From Rhodopseudomonas sp. P2A-2r (GTDB lineage: Bacteria; Pseudomonadota; Alphaproteobacteria; Rhizobiales; Xanthobacteraceae), in the NCBI RefSeq assembly GCF_026015985.1, contig NZ_CP110389.1, positions 4,496,001 to 4,560,000 on the forward strand: a stretch of DNA of 64,000 bases, written 5' to 3'. Positions 8,399 through 17,734 of this stretch are shown here, piece by piece. Position numbers and translations under genes: made by a program. The notes below the pieces were generated by a model. That model saw nothing but the letters and a program-made list of their open reading frames with translations. It was not told where the DNA came from and did no database searches. The first letter of the stretch is position 1; each line of letters begins with the position of its first letter.

Positions 8399-9634
8399 AT
8401 GAAAACTGATGCCGCAACCTGCACAATGCCGCGCTGGCTGTCTATCGTCGGAATCGGCGAGGATGGCATCGATGGCCTGTCCGCCGTGGCCAAGCGTCTC
8501 GTTGCCGCGGCCGAGCTGGTGGTCGGCGGCGCCCGCCACCTCGCAATGGCCGATGCACTCATCGGCGGGCGCAGGCTCGCCTGGTCGAGCCCGCTCGATG
8601 CCACGCTGCAGGAGATAGCGCGGCACCGCGGCCGCGCCGTCGCCGTGCTGGCGAGCGGCGATCCGTTTCATTTCGGCATCGGCAAGCAACTGGCCGCCAT
8701 TGCCGGGCCGGAGGAGTTCATCTGCCTGCCGCAGCCCTCCGCCTACAGCCTCGCCGCGGCGCGGCTCGGCTGGTCGCTGCAGGAGGTCGCTTTGGTGACA
8801 TTGCACGGCCGCGCGCTGGAAGGCGTGATCCGCTATCTGCAACCCGGCGCACGCATTCTCGCGCTGTCATGGGACGGCACCACGCCGGCCCGGATCGCCG
8901 CTTTGCTCGCCGCGCGCGGCATGGGGACATCGCGCATCACCGTGCTCGAGGCGATGGGCGGCCCGCGCGAAAGACTGCGCCAGGCCAGGGCGGACCATTT
9001 TGATATTGACGACATCGCGCCCCTGAACACGATCGCCATCGAGGTGTTGTGCGCGCCCGGCGCGATGACGCTGCCGTTCGCGCCCGGCCTCGACGACTCC
9101 TGCTTCGAGAATGACGGCCAGCTGACAAAGCGCGAGATCCGCGCGGTGACCCTGTCGGCGCTGGAGCCGCGCCATGGCGAGTTGCTGTGGGATGTCGGCC
9201 TCGGCGCCGGCTCCGTCGCCATCGAATGGCTGCTGCGACATCCGTCGCTGCGCGCGATCGGCATCGAGTCGCGCGCCGATCGCGCCGATCGTGCCGCGCG
9301 CAATGCGGCGTCGCTCGGCACGCCTGAACTCACCATCGTGCAGGGCGCAGCGCCGCTGGCATTGCAGGGTCTGGCTGCGCCCGACGCGGTGTTCGTCGGC
9401 GGCGGCATGGGCGACGACGGCGTGTTTGAAGCAGTATGGGGCGCGCTGAAACCCGGCGGGCGCCTGGTCGTCAACGCGGTGTCGCTGGAGACCGAGTCCC
9501 GGCTCGGCGACTATTTCCGCGCGCACGGCGGCGAACTGGTACGGCTGCAGGTGGCCAGGGCCGATCGCGTCGGCAGCATGTATGGCTGGCGCCCGGCGAT
9601 GCCGGTCACGCAATGGCGGGTGATCAAGTCGTGA
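8399..9634 (+). CDS. cobL: Precorrin-6Y C5,15-methyltransferase (decarboxylating) CobL
   Basis: CobL methylates C-5 and C-15 and removes the acetate carboxyl to form precorrin-8X. It is a fusion of a CbiE-like tetrapyrrole methylase (about residues 10-215; WLSIVGIGEDGIDGLS, LASGDPFHFGIG) and a CbiT-like SAM methyltransferase (about 230-410; LLWDVGLGAGSVAIEW, FVGGGMGD). Two starts are possible, ATG 8399 and ATG 8426. The family begins close to PRWLSIVG, so 8426 is nearly as likely. The open frame continues upstream to 8036, but that part is antisense to cobK and is not coding. The stop overlaps the downstream cobE start region. Confidence 0.9.
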   Translation: MKTDAATCTMPRWLSIVGIGEDGIDGLSAVAKRLVAAAELVVGGARHLAMADALIGGRRLAWSSPLDATLQEIARHRGRAVAVLASGDPFHFGIGKQLAAIAGPEEFICLPQPSAYSLAAARLGWSLQEVALVTLHGRALEGVIRYLQPGARILALSWDGTTPARIAALLAARGMGTSRITVLEAMGGPRERLRQARADHFDIDDIAPLNTIAIEVLCAPGAMTLPFAPGLDDSCFENDGQLTKREIRAVTLSALEPRHGELLWDVGLGAGSVAIEWLLRHPSLRAIGIESRADRADRAARNAASLGTPELTIVQGAAPLALQGLAAPDAVFVGGGMGDDGVFEAVWGALKPGGRLVVNAVSLETESRLGDYFRAHGGELVRLQVARADRVGSMYGWRPAMPVTQWRVIKS

Positions 9635-10014
9635 TGGTCGCCGGCATCGGATGCGGACGCGATACCAAAGCAGCAGAGATCGTCGCGCTGATCGATATCG
9701 CGTTGAAGCAGTCCGACATCGCGAAAGGCGATCTCGCCGCACTCGCCACCGAGAGCACGAAAGCCGACGAGCCCGGCATCATCGAAGCAGCGCGACAGCT
9801 AGCGCTGCCGCTGCTGCGCTGTTCGCTGGCGCAGCTCGATGCCGTCGACGACAAATTGCTGACGCGCTCGCAGCGCGTGCTGGACATCAAAGGCACGGCT
9901 TCGATTGCCGAGGCTGCGGCACTGGTCGGCGCGGGTCGCCAAGCAAGGCTGCTCGGCGCGCGCATCGTGGCCGGCAGGGTCACCTGCGCCATCGCAGAAG
10001 GTGAAGGTTCATGA
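9613..10014 (+). CDS. cobE: Cobalamin biosynthesis protein CobE (CbiG C-terminal-like)
   Basis: A small protein of about 133 residues matching the CobE/CbiG C-terminal domain: [15 protein letters not shown] near the N-terminus, [17 protein letters not shown] in the middle and a C-terminal [18 protein letters not shown]. CobE is needed for aerobic B12 synthesis in several proteobacteria, with a poorly defined step near the CobJ/CobM stage. The ATG at 9613 overlaps the end of cobL; a second ATG at 9634 forms a TGATG junction with the cobL stop and is equally plausible. The 3' end overlaps cobM (ATGA). Confidence 0.8.
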   Translation: MAGDQVVMVAGIGCGRDTKAAEIVALIDIALKQSDIAKGDLAALATESTKADEPGIIEAARQLALPLLRCSLAQLDAVDDKLLTRSQRVLDIKGTASIAEAAALVGAGRQARLLGARIVAGRVTCAIAEGEGS

Positions 10015-10772
10015 CGGTCCATTTCATCGGCGCCGGCCCCGGCGCGCCCGATCTGATCACCCTGCGCGGTCGCGACCTGATCGCGGCATCGCCGGTGTGT
10101 CTCTATGCGGGCTCGCTGGTGCCGCAGGCGCTGCTTGCCCATTGCCCGCCGGGCGCGCGCATCCGCGATACCTCAGGCATGGCGCTCGACGACATCGTCG
10201 CCGAATTTTCGCGCGCGCATGAGGCGGGACAGGACGTAGCCCGGCTGCACTCCGGCGACCTGTCGATCTGGAGCGCGCTCGGCGAACAGTTGCGCCGGCT
10301 CGATGCGCTGCAGATTCCCTACACCGTCACGCCCGGCGTCCCCGCCTTCGCCGCCGCAGCCGCTGCGCTGGCGAAAGAGTTGACGCTTCCGGAAGTCGCG
10401 CAATCGGTGGTGCTGACGCGCACCTCCGGGCGCGCCTCGGCGATGCCCGAGGCGGAAAAACTCTCGACCTTCGCCGCGACCGGCGCGACGCTGGCGATCC
10501 ATCTGTCGATCCATGTCATCGACAAGGTCGTCGCCGACCTGCTGCCGGACTATGGCGCCGATTGTCCGGTGGCGGTGGTGTTCCGCGCCAGCTGGCCGGA
10601 TGAGCAGATTCTGCGCGGCACGATCGGCACGATCGCTGCTGCCGTTGCCGACACGACCATCGAACGCACGGCGCTGATCCTGGTCGGCAAGGCGCTGGGA
10701 TCCGATGATTTCCGCGACAGCGCGCTGTACAGCGCCGACTATCGCCGGAGGTTTCGCGGCGGTGTGGAGTAG
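10011..10772 (+). CDS. cobM: Precorrin-4 C11-methyltransferase CobM
   Basis: CobM methylates C-11 of precorrin-4 to give precorrin-5. The 253-residue tetrapyrrole methylase shows [18 protein letters not shown] at the N-terminus, [15 protein letters not shown] in the SAM site, [19 protein letters not shown] and [21 protein letters not shown] residues typical of CobM/CbiF. It starts at ATG 10011 overlapping the cobE stop and is the last plus-strand gene of the cluster. It is followed by a palindromic repeat element and the convergent cbiD. Confidence 0.92.
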   Translation: MTVHFIGAGPGAPDLITLRGRDLIAASPVCLYAGSLVPQALLAHCPPGARIRDTSGMALDDIVAEFSRAHEAGQDVARLHSGDLSIWSALGEQLRRLDALQIPYTVTPGVPAFAAAAAALAKELTLPEVAQSVVLTRTSGRASAMPEAEKLSTFAATGATLAIHLSIHVIDKVVADLLPDYGADCPVAVVFRASWPDEQILRGTIGTIAAAVADTTIERTALILVGKALGSDDFRDSALYSADYRRRFRGGVE

Positions 10773-10798
10773 CTGTCATTCCGGGGCGCGCCTCTTTA

Positions 10799-10944
10799 CC
10801 TCTCCCCGCTTGCGGGGAGAGGTCGGAGTCCTGAGCGGAGCGAAGGGCTCCGGGTGAGGGGAGTCGGTGTTTCACTCGATAGTCCCCTCGCCCGACATCC
10901 ACGCTTCGCGTGAATGTCGACCTCTCCCCGCACGCGGGGAGAGG
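10799..10944. repeat. Dispersed palindromic intergenic repeat element
   Basis: Two near-identical 24-base hairpins (10799-10822 and 10921-10944; arm CCTCTCCCCGC) enclose a third inverted repeat at 10893-10919 with loop GCTTCGC. The block lies in the gap between the convergent cobM and cbiD genes and could end transcription of both. The architecture matches non-autonomous repeats common in Bradyrhizobium-type genomes. A different member with the same design lies at 46253-46410. Confidence 0.75.
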
Positions 10945-10970
10945 TGAAGGAAGAGCGGTCACCGCTACGT

Positions 10971-12082
10971 TTACCCTGCCCGCCCCACGATCTTTCCATC
11001 GCGGTCGAACACGGCGACGTCGAGCGCGATCTGCGATCCGTCGAGCACCTTGGCCGCAGTTTTCCACGCCGCCTTGGCGACGAACTCACCGACCGGAACG
11101 TTGCGCCGTTCCGCCTCGCGCAGCACCAGCAGCGCGGTATTGGCATCGCGGCCCAACTGCACGAGGTCGTCGGGCGCCCCGTGCTCGGACAACAGTGTCG
11201 ACAGCCAGTTCATGTCGACGCTGCCGGCGCGCGAATGCAGATCGAGCAGCCCCTGGCCGAGCTTGGTCATCTTGGCGAAGCCGCCGGCGATGGTGATGCG
11301 CGGCACCGGATGCCGCCTGGCGTATTTCAGCATGCCGCCGACGAAGTCACCCATGTCGATCAGCGCCGAGCCGGACAGGCCGTGCAGCGCCTGCACGGCC
11401 GCTTCCGATGTCGATCCGGTGGCTCCCGCGATATGGCGGAGGTCGCAGGCGCGCGCGACATCGATGCCGCGATAGATGGAGTGGATCCACGCTGCGCAGG
11501 AATACGGCACGACGATTCCCGTGGTGCCGAGGATCGATAATCCGCCGACAATGCCGAGGCGGCCGTTCAGGGTGTTTTCGGCCAGCGTGGCACCGCCGGG
11601 GATCGCGATCTCCACCACCACATCGCCCGTGCCGCCGTATCTTGCCATGACCTCACCGACCGCGGCGCGCATCATCTCGCGCGGCACCGGATTGATGGCC
11701 GGCTCGCCGGGCGGCAGCGGCAGCCCCGGCTTGGTGACGGTCCCGACCCCTCGCCCGCCATGAACACCACGCCCGATCCCGGCCGCCCCGGCCGCACTGT
11801 CGCCTTGACCAGCGCGCCATGGGTGACATCCGGATCGTCGCCGGCATCCTTCACCACGCCGGCAGTCGCCGCCTCGGCACCGACCTCGGACATAGCCACC
11901 GCAAAACTGACGCGGTTGCCGCCGGGCAATTCGATCTCGACGATATCCGGGCAATCGCCGCTCACCAGCGCCTGACAGGCCGCGCGCGTCGCGGCCGTGG
12001 CGCAGGCGCCCGTGGTCCACCCACGCCGCAGCGGTTTGTCCGGCACCTCCAGGTCGGCGTCGTCGCTCACGTCAAAATCCAT
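10971..12082 (-). pseudogene. cbiD: Cobalt-precorrin-5B C1-methyltransferase CbiD, frameshifted
   Basis: CbiD methylates C-1 of the corrin ring after acetaldehyde loss and replaces CobF in organisms such as this one. Similarity starts at LRRGWTTGACATAATRAA and runs to SGVVFMAGEG. The frame then breaks at the four-base run 11747-11750 (G on the coding strand); VGTVTKPGLPLPPGEPAINPVPR and the remaining 250 residues continue in another frame to 10971. One additional G restores about 370 residues, the normal size. The start at 12082 is inferred from homology, with no strong ribosome site. Together with cobI this is the second single-base break in the same pathway. Assembly error is a serious alternative to true inactivation. 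Confidence 0.85.
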
Positions 12083-12142
12083 GTCATGCTGAAGCGACTT
12101 ATAGCCTTTTCCGCCGCGCAACGCGCGCGGCTCGCGCCGTTT

Positions 12143-15118
12143 TCAGCTCCCCGAGCTGTCGCCCTCGACCAGCGCTCGGAACACCCGGCGCACGTCGAGC
12201 TGGGTTTCCCGCACACGCGCCTCCAGCGACGAAAAATCCGGTGCGTCGCCGGCGCGGGTCAGCACGCGCAGCAGGTCTTCGCCGGCGGTGTCCGGCTTGA
12301 ACTTGCTGCTGACACACAGGCGCAGGATCTGCGTGAGGTCGTGATACAGCCGTGCCGCCGGCCGCAGGATTTCCGCGTCGGAGGATTGCAGCAGACCGAG
12401 CCGGGCCGCGTTGTTGAGGACCTGCAGCGTATTGACGCTGAGGATCTCAGGTGTGGTCGCGGCGTGAACGAGCTGCAGGTACTGGGCGATGAACTCGATA
12501 TCGACCATTCCGCCGGCGGCATATTTGAGATCCCAGCCGTCGCTTTCGCCCTTTTCCAGCGCGATGGCGCGGCGCATTTCCGCGACGTCGCTTGCGATGA
12601 CGGCGCGGTCGCGCGGCCGCATCAGCACTGCGCGGATCACGTCATCGATACGGGCACGAAACTCGGGCGGTGCCGAGATCACCCGCGCCTTGCACAGCGC
12701 CATGTGCTCCCAGGTCCAGGCTTCATGGTTCTGATATTCGGCGAATGAATCGATCCGCGACGCCAGCGGCCCTGCCCTGCCCGACGGCCGCAGCCGCATG
12801 TCGACATCGTAGAGCACGCCGTAATTGGTGCGGGTGGTGAAGGCGCTGATCAGCCGCTGCGTCAGCCGCGCGAAATATTGCGCACCATGCAGCGGTCGCG
12901 CGCCGTCGGAATCCGGTTCTTCCAGGTCGTGGTCATAGATCAGGATCAGATCGAGATCCGACGATGCGGTCATCTCCCGGCTGCCCAGCCTGCCCATCGC
13001 CAGGATCGCGGTGTGCTGGCCCTTGATGCGGCCATGCTGGCTGGCGAACTGATCCATCACCAGGCCGTGCAGCGTGTGGGTGATACCTTCGGCGACGTCG
13101 GCAAAGGCAATCCCGGCCTGCTGCGCCGACACTGTGCCGGACAGGATGCGCGCGCCGATCAGGAACAGGCTCTCCTGCCCGAACAGCCGGAGGCGATCGA
13201 GAAATTCCTCGTAGGAATTGGCGTCCTGCAATGTCGCCGCCAGCCGCAGCGACAGCTCGTGCTGGTCCGGCATCGCGCCGAAGAAGCGCGGGTCGATCAG
13301 CCCGTCCATGATCTGCGGCTGCCGCGCCAGCATGTCGCCGAGTCGTGGCGCCGCGCCGAGGACGAGCGCCACCAACGCCACCAGATCGCGGTTCTGGCTG
13401 AGCAACGAGATCAGCCGGCCGCCGCGCTGCAGCGCCTGCAGCAGGCGGTCGAACGCCGCCACCGCATTGTCCGGCTCCTCGGCATCGGCGAGCCCCGCGA
13501 TCAGCGCCGGCACGAACTCGACGAAGGCCTGCCGCGTGCTCTCGATCCGTAGCACGCGGTAGGTCCCGGCCATCCATTGCTGCACCGTCTCCGCCACCAT
13601 GATCGGCTTGCGGAAGCCGAGCTTGCTGTAATGTTCGAGCAGTCGCGGATCGCCGGGGCCGGTGCTGTAGTCGATTGCCGGCAACTGCACGGTGCCAGTC
13701 GGGTCGCCTTCGAACAGCCGGCCGTAGTGCCCCTGCACGCAGTGCAGATGCGCCATCAGCTCGGCCACAAAGGACGCGCGGCCGTCATAGCCGAGAAAGC
13801 GTGAAAAGCGTTCAACCGCTTCGACACTGTCCGGCAGGCTGTGGGTCTGCTCGTCGGCGATCATCTGCAGTCGGTGTTCGACACGGCGCAGGAAAAGATA
13901 GGCCGCGGTCAGTTCGTCGCGCGCCTCCAGCGTGATCCAGTTGCTCGACGCCAGCACCTGCAACGCTTCAAGCGTCGGCCGCACCCGCAGTTCGGGATGC
14001 CGTCCGCCGGCGATCAACTGCTGGGTCTGCGCGAAGAACTCGATCTCGCGGATGCCGCCGCGGCCGACCTTGACGTTGTGGCCCTCGACCATCACCTCGC
14101 TCTGGCCGCGAAAGCTCTGCATCTGCCGCTTCATGTCATGGACATCGGCGAGCGCGGCAAAATCGAGATGCTTGCGCCAGACAAACGGCGCGATCTCCGC
14201 CAGCAGCGCCTCGCCCGCCTTGGCGTCGCCGGCGCAGGGCCGCGCCTTGATCATGGCGGCGCGCTCCCAGGTGCGGCCCTCGCGCTCGTAGTAATGCAGC
14301 GCCGACGCGACCGAGATCGCCACCGGTGTCGAGGCCGGGTCAGGCCGCAGCCGCAGGTCGACCCGGAACACATAGCCGTCGCCGGTGCGCTGCTGCAGCA
14401 ACCGCGACAACCCCTGCGCCACGCGCACGAAAAACGGCTGCGGCTCGAGCCCGTCGGCCAGCACGGTGGCATCGCCGTCGAAGAAGACGATCAGATCGAT
14501 GTCGCTGGAATAGTTCAGCTCGCCGGCGCCCATCTTGCCCATCGCCAGCACGACAAGGCCGCTGCCGACCTCGGGCGCATCGCTGTCCACGGGCAAAAGC
14601 CGGCCGCGCATCGCCTCCTGCCGCAGCAGGAAGCGCAGCGCCGCTTGCACGGAGGCGACGGCAAGGTCGGTCAGCGCGCCGGTCACCCGCATCACCGGCC
14701 AGACGCTGCCGATGTCGCACAGTGCGATCAGCAATGCCGCTTCGGCCTTCATGGCGCGCAGCAGCTGCATGGCTTCGGCTTCGCTCCCGGCCGCGATCAC
14801 GGCCGCAGAGGTGCGTTCGATCAGCATTGCCAGATGGCTGTCCGGCGCTCCGCGCAGCAACCGCAACGCGCGCGCGGGATCGCCGCGGATCAGGTCGAAC
14901 AGGTACGGTGACGCTTCGGCAATGCCGACCAGCGTGGATTTGACATGGGGAAACTGCTCAGCGACAGCGCGGAAGGCGCTGGACTGGGCCGGCTCAAGCT
15001 CGATGAGCCAGTCGGTGAGGCGCTGCTCGGCTTCGGCGGGTGCAAACACCTGGGGCCCGCTGACGAACGCGGCAGCCAGATGAAATTGGTCCGCGTCGCC
15101 CTTCGCGGATGAGGTCAT
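12143..15118 (-). CDS. glnE: Bifunctional glutamine synthetase adenylyltransferase/deadenylase GlnE
   Basis: GlnE adenylylates and deadenylylates glutamine synthetase under control of PII proteins, tuning nitrogen assimilation. The 991-residue length is normal. Two nucleotidyltransferase domains are visible: the N-terminal one with GAGELNYSSDIDLIVFFD (Asp206, Asp208) and the C-terminal one with GSREMTASSDLDLILIYD (Asp721, Asp723), each followed by a helical region. The start at 15118 overlaps the stop of the upstream sensor kinase (ATGA), so it is the last gene of the degP/two-component/glnE block on this strand. Confidence 0.97.
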   Translation of the reverse strand: MTSSAKGDADQFHLAAAFVSGPQVFAPAEAEQRLTDWLIELEPAQSSAFRAVAEQFPHVKSTLVGIAEASPYLFDLIRGDPARALRLLRGAPDSHLAMLIERTSAAVIAAGSEAEAMQLLRAMKAEAALLIALCDIGSVWPVMRVTGALTDLAVASVQAALRFLLRQEAMRGRLLPVDSDAPEVGSGLVVLAMGKMGAGELNYSSDIDLIVFFDGDATVLADGLEPQPFFVRVAQGLSRLLQQRTGDGYVFRVDLRLRPDPASTPVAISVASALHYYEREGRTWERAAMIKARPCAGDAKAGEALLAEIAPFVWRKHLDFAALADVHDMKRQMQSFRGQSEVMVEGHNVKVGRGGIREIEFFAQTQQLIAGGRHPELRVRPTLEALQVLASSNWITLEARDELTAAYLFLRRVEHRLQMIADEQTHSLPDSVEAVERFSRFLGYDGRASFVAELMAHLHCVQGHYGRLFEGDPTGTVQLPAIDYSTGPGDPRLLEHYSKLGFRKPIMVAETVQQWMAGTYRVLRIESTRQAFVEFVPALIAGLADAEEPDNAVAAFDRLLQALQRGGRLISLLSQNRDLVALVALVLGAAPRLGDMLARQPQIMDGLIDPRFFGAMPDQHELSLRLAATLQDANSYEEFLDRLRLFGQESLFLIGARILSGTVSAQQAGIAFADVAEGITHTLHGLVMDQFASQHGRIKGQHTAILAMGRLGSREMTASSDLDLILIYDHDLEEPDSDGARPLHGAQYFARLTQRLISAFTTRTNYGVLYDVDMRLRPSGRAGPLASRIDSFAEYQNHEAWTWEHMALCKARVISAPPEFRARIDDVIRAVLMRPRDRAVIASDVAEMRRAIALEKGESDGWDLKYAAGGMVDIEFIAQYLQLVHAATTPEILSVNTLQVLNNAARLGLLQSSDAEILRPAARLYHDLTQILRLCVSSKFKPDTAGEDLLRVLTRAGDAPDFSSLEARVRETQLDVRRVFRALVEGDSSGS

Positions 15119-16581
15119 GCCGTCTTCTGTGGCACATTCGACGTTTGAATCGCAAGACCCTCACCGGTGCCCGCGGGCAGCGCCAGTGTCGCACGCAGAC
15201 CGGGCGCGGCGTCGCCGAGCCTGAGTTCACCGCCATGCAGCGTCGCCACCGCAGAAGCGAGGCTCAGCCCCAGCCCGGAACCCGGCAGCGTCCGGCTGGC
15301 CTCGAGCCGCACGAAGCGCTCCACGGCGTGCTTGCGGTCGGCCTCGGGAATGCCCGGGCCATGGTCGGTGACACTCAGCAGCACCCGGTCGCCGTCACGC
15401 CGCGCCTCGATCAGGATCTCCCGGAGGTCCCTGCCCTCCGCAGCACCGCCGTTCGCGGGCTGCGGCAGCAGCGGCGGCTGGCCGTATTTGATCGCGTTCT
15501 CCACCAGATTGGCCAGCGCCTGGCTGATCAGCTCGCGGTTGCCATGCATCGGCGCATGATCCGTACTGACGGCGAGCGTCAGGCCACTGTCTTCAGCGAG
15601 CGGCTCGTAGAGTTCGTGAATGCCCTGCGCCACATCGGCGGCGTCGAACTCCGCCATGTTGTCGCGCGCCTGGCCGGATTCCGCGCGCGCGATCATCAAG
15701 AGCGCGTTGAACGTCCGGATCAGGCCGTCGGATTCCTCGATGGTGCGTTCCAGCGCGGCGCGGTATTCGGCCTCGTTGCCAGCGGTCGCCAGCGCGTCCT
15801 CGGCGCGGTTGCGCAGCCGCGTCAGCGGCGTCTTGAGATCGTGGGCGATGTTGTCGGAGACTTCCTTCAGCCCCATCATCAGCGCCTCGATGCGCTCCAG
15901 CATGGCGTTGAGGTTTTCCGCGAGGCGATCGAGCTCGTCGCCGCTGCGTCCGACCGGCAGCCGGCCGGAGAGATCGCCGGACATGATGCGTTGCGTGGTG
16001 CCGGTCATGGCGTCGATCCGGCGCAGCACTCGCCGCGCCACGAAGATGCCGCCGCCGAGGCCGAGCACCACCACGATCAGCACCGACCATTGTGCCGCAT
16101 TGGCAACGATGCCGAACAGCCGCCGCCGCTCCTCGAGATCGTGGCCGATCAGCAGGCGGAAGCCGCTGGACAGCTGCGACACCCGAACCAGCGCGCGGTG
16201 CCCGGAGGAGTCGGGATCGTCGAGCCGGCGGTAGGCGGTTTCCGACCAGCCGCTGCTGGCCATCACGCCGGGCTCCAGCGAAGCCACGTTGCCGGCGATG
16301 GATTGCCCCGCCGGCGTGGTGATCAGATAGAGATTGGCACCGGGCCGCAGCGCCCGGTTCTCGATGGCGAACACGATGCCGCGCAGGCCGCGCCGGGCGA
16401 ACAGCTCGCTCAGCTCGTCCATCTCGCCATCCACCGTGGTGGTGATCTGGTCATTGATCAGCCGCCGCGTATTCCAGGCGAAATAGCCCAGCAGCGACGC
16501 CGCGAACAGCGCGAAGATAAACAGATAGGCCAGCGTCAGCCGGAATGCGGTGGTACGGATGAGTTTGCCGAATGCCGTCAC
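15115..16581 (-). CDS. Sensor histidine kinase (HAMP, HisKA) paired with the OmpR-type regulator
   Basis: A 488-residue classical sensor kinase. An N-terminal membrane segment (AFRLTLAYLFIFALFAASLLGYF), a periplasmic domain of about 130 residues and a second membrane segment (SVLIVVVLGLGGGIFVARRV) are followed by HAMP, HisKA with H247 (NIAHDLKTPLTRL), N-box (LANLVENAIKYG) and ATP-binding boxes DHGPGIP and GSGLGLSLA. The start is taken as GTG 16581 because hydrophobicity begins at once; ATG 16635 would add 18 residues. Its likely partner is the response regulator at 17735-18415, separated from it by two plus-strand genes. The downstream glnE overlaps it by four bases. The signal is unknown, although the neighbour degP suggests an envelope-stress link. 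Confidence 0.87.
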   Translation of the reverse strand: MTAFGKLIRTTAFRLTLAYLFIFALFAASLLGYFAWNTRRLINDQITTTVDGEMDELSELFARRGLRGIVFAIENRALRPGANLYLITTPAGQSIAGNVASLEPGVMASSGWSETAYRRLDDPDSSGHRALVRVSQLSSGFRLLIGHDLEERRRLFGIVANAAQWSVLIVVVLGLGGGIFVARRVLRRIDAMTGTTQRIMSGDLSGRLPVGRSGDELDRLAENLNAMLERIEALMMGLKEVSDNIAHDLKTPLTRLRNRAEDALATAGNEAEYRAALERTIEESDGLIRTFNALLMIARAESGQARDNMAEFDAADVAQGIHELYEPLAEDSGLTLAVSTDHAPMHGNRELISQALANLVENAIKYGQPPLLPQPANGGAAEGRDLREILIEARRDGDRVLLSVTDHGPGIPEADRKHAVERFVRLEASRTLPGSGLGLSLASAVATLHGGELRLGDAAPGLRATLALPAGTGEGLAIQTSNVPQKTA

Positions 16582-16805
16582 GAATATTGGACTCTCATGG
16601 ATCGCTGCGACCGTCCGGCGCAGATCATGCCGCATCCTATCAGCGGCGGCGCTGCGCCGACAGCGTTGGATCATGAGACGTTCGTAATGTGCCGTTGGGT
16701 CCTGCCGACCCGGCGTCAGGAGCGGGCGACTGCGCTCGCGGCCATCGACAACGCCGTGCAAATACCGCTTAAATGGCGCTGTGCAAATGTAGTCGCGTTG
16801 TGCCG

Positions 16806-17210
16806 ATGACAGAACCGACCGAACACGATCATGGATTGCTGGGCCTCGTCGACCGGCTTCTGCGGAAGCCGGAAAAACCCGTGCCCGTGCCGACGGTCGT
16901 CCCCGAGGACGCGCTCGGCCCGCCCGTCGAAGCCGAAGCCGCGTCCGACCTGCTGGAGCCTCAACTCACCGCCGAAGGCCCACGCACCTGCAGCCCGCAG
17001 GAAATGACCGAGATCATTCTGCGCGCGCTCAGAGCCATCGACGGCTGTCCCAAACAGGGCTTTGAGGTGGTCGTGTACGGCTCAAGGCCGTGGAATGCGA
17101 TGCTGCGCATCACACCGGCAGCGGGCGCGGTCACGGACGCTCCAGCATGGCGCGCGCGGGTACGCGCCATGGCCTATGTGTTGCGCGGCCAATACGACGT
17201 GGTGGGGTAG
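16806..17210 (+). CDS. Conserved hypothetical protein
   Basis: I do not recognise this 134-residue protein. It is soluble, with an acidic proline-rich N-terminus (about residues 20-60) and a more ordered C-terminal half containing GCPKQGFEVVVYGSRPWNAMLRITPAAG and LRGQYDVVG. The ATG at 16806 is preferred to an upstream in-frame ATG at 16773, because the extra residues look like non-coding sequence. It lies divergent from the sensor kinase gene and upstream of the DUF4174 gene, on the strand opposite the degP block. That strand placement suggests a later insertion or an independent promoter. Confidence 0.6.
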   Translation: MTEPTEHDHGLLGLVDRLLRKPEKPVPVPTVVPEDALGPPVEAEAASDLLEPQLTAEGPRTCSPQEMTEIILRALRAIDGCPKQGFEVVVYGSRPWNAMLRITPAAGAVTDAPAWRARVRAMAYVLRGQYDVVG

Positions 17211-17275
17211 AACTGATGGCTCGCCGACAATGACGGTGAGCACAGAGCGGCGATGCGAAACAGGTGGACCTCGCG

Positions 17276-17695
17276 ATGAGACTTGCAGGCAAGACGGGAT
17301 TACTTGTTCTTTGTTCTATGATTGGTGTCGCCATGTCCGCTGAGGCGAGGAGCACGTCGCTGTCCAGCTTCCAATGGAAGAACCGCGTGCTGGTGGTGAT
17401 GGCCCCGGGCCGGCAGGATGAAAGCCTGGCTGCGCAACGCCGAATCTTCCAACAGAACGCCAGCGGCATGGCCGAGCGGCAGATCGTGCTGATCGAAGCT
17501 GCCGACGACGACGACCGCTCCCGGGAGCTCCGCCGGCAGTTTTCGGGCGGCGACAGGGCGTTCAAGGTCGTGCTGGTGGGGAAAGATGGCAATGCCGCGG
17601 TGTCATCCGACAGGCCGCTAGCCGCGAACGAGTTGTTCGGCAAGGTGGACGCCATGCCGATGCGCCGCGACGAGATGCGGCGAAAGGAGAAATAG
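17276..17695 (+). CDS. Exported DUF4174-domain protein
   Basis: A 139-residue secreted protein. Residues 1-24 form a signal peptide with hydrophobic core LLVLCSMIGVAM and a likely cleavage after AEA. The mature part (FQWKNRVLVVMAP, ...RQIVLIEAAD, KVVLVGKDGNAAVSS) has the pattern of DUF4174, a thioredoxin-like fold without the CxxC pair. ATG 17276 is chosen over GTG 17264 because AGGTGG lies nine bases before it. Function is unknown. It is convergent with the response regulator gene. Confidence 0.75.
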   Translation: MRLAGKTGLLVLCSMIGVAMSAEARSTSLSSFQWKNRVLVVMAPGRQDESLAAQRRIFQQNASGMAERQIVLIEAADDDDRSRELRRQFSGGDRAFKVVLVGKDGNAAVSSDRPLAANELFGKVDAMPMRRDEMRRKEK

Positions 17696-17734
17696 TCCGG
17701 ACGACGGCGGCTATCCGCTGGACACTCCGCGACG

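Noticed and set aside
13841..14911. Plus-strand open frame of 356 codons over glnE.
   Set aside because: Shadow of glnE; no recognisable motif and biased composition.
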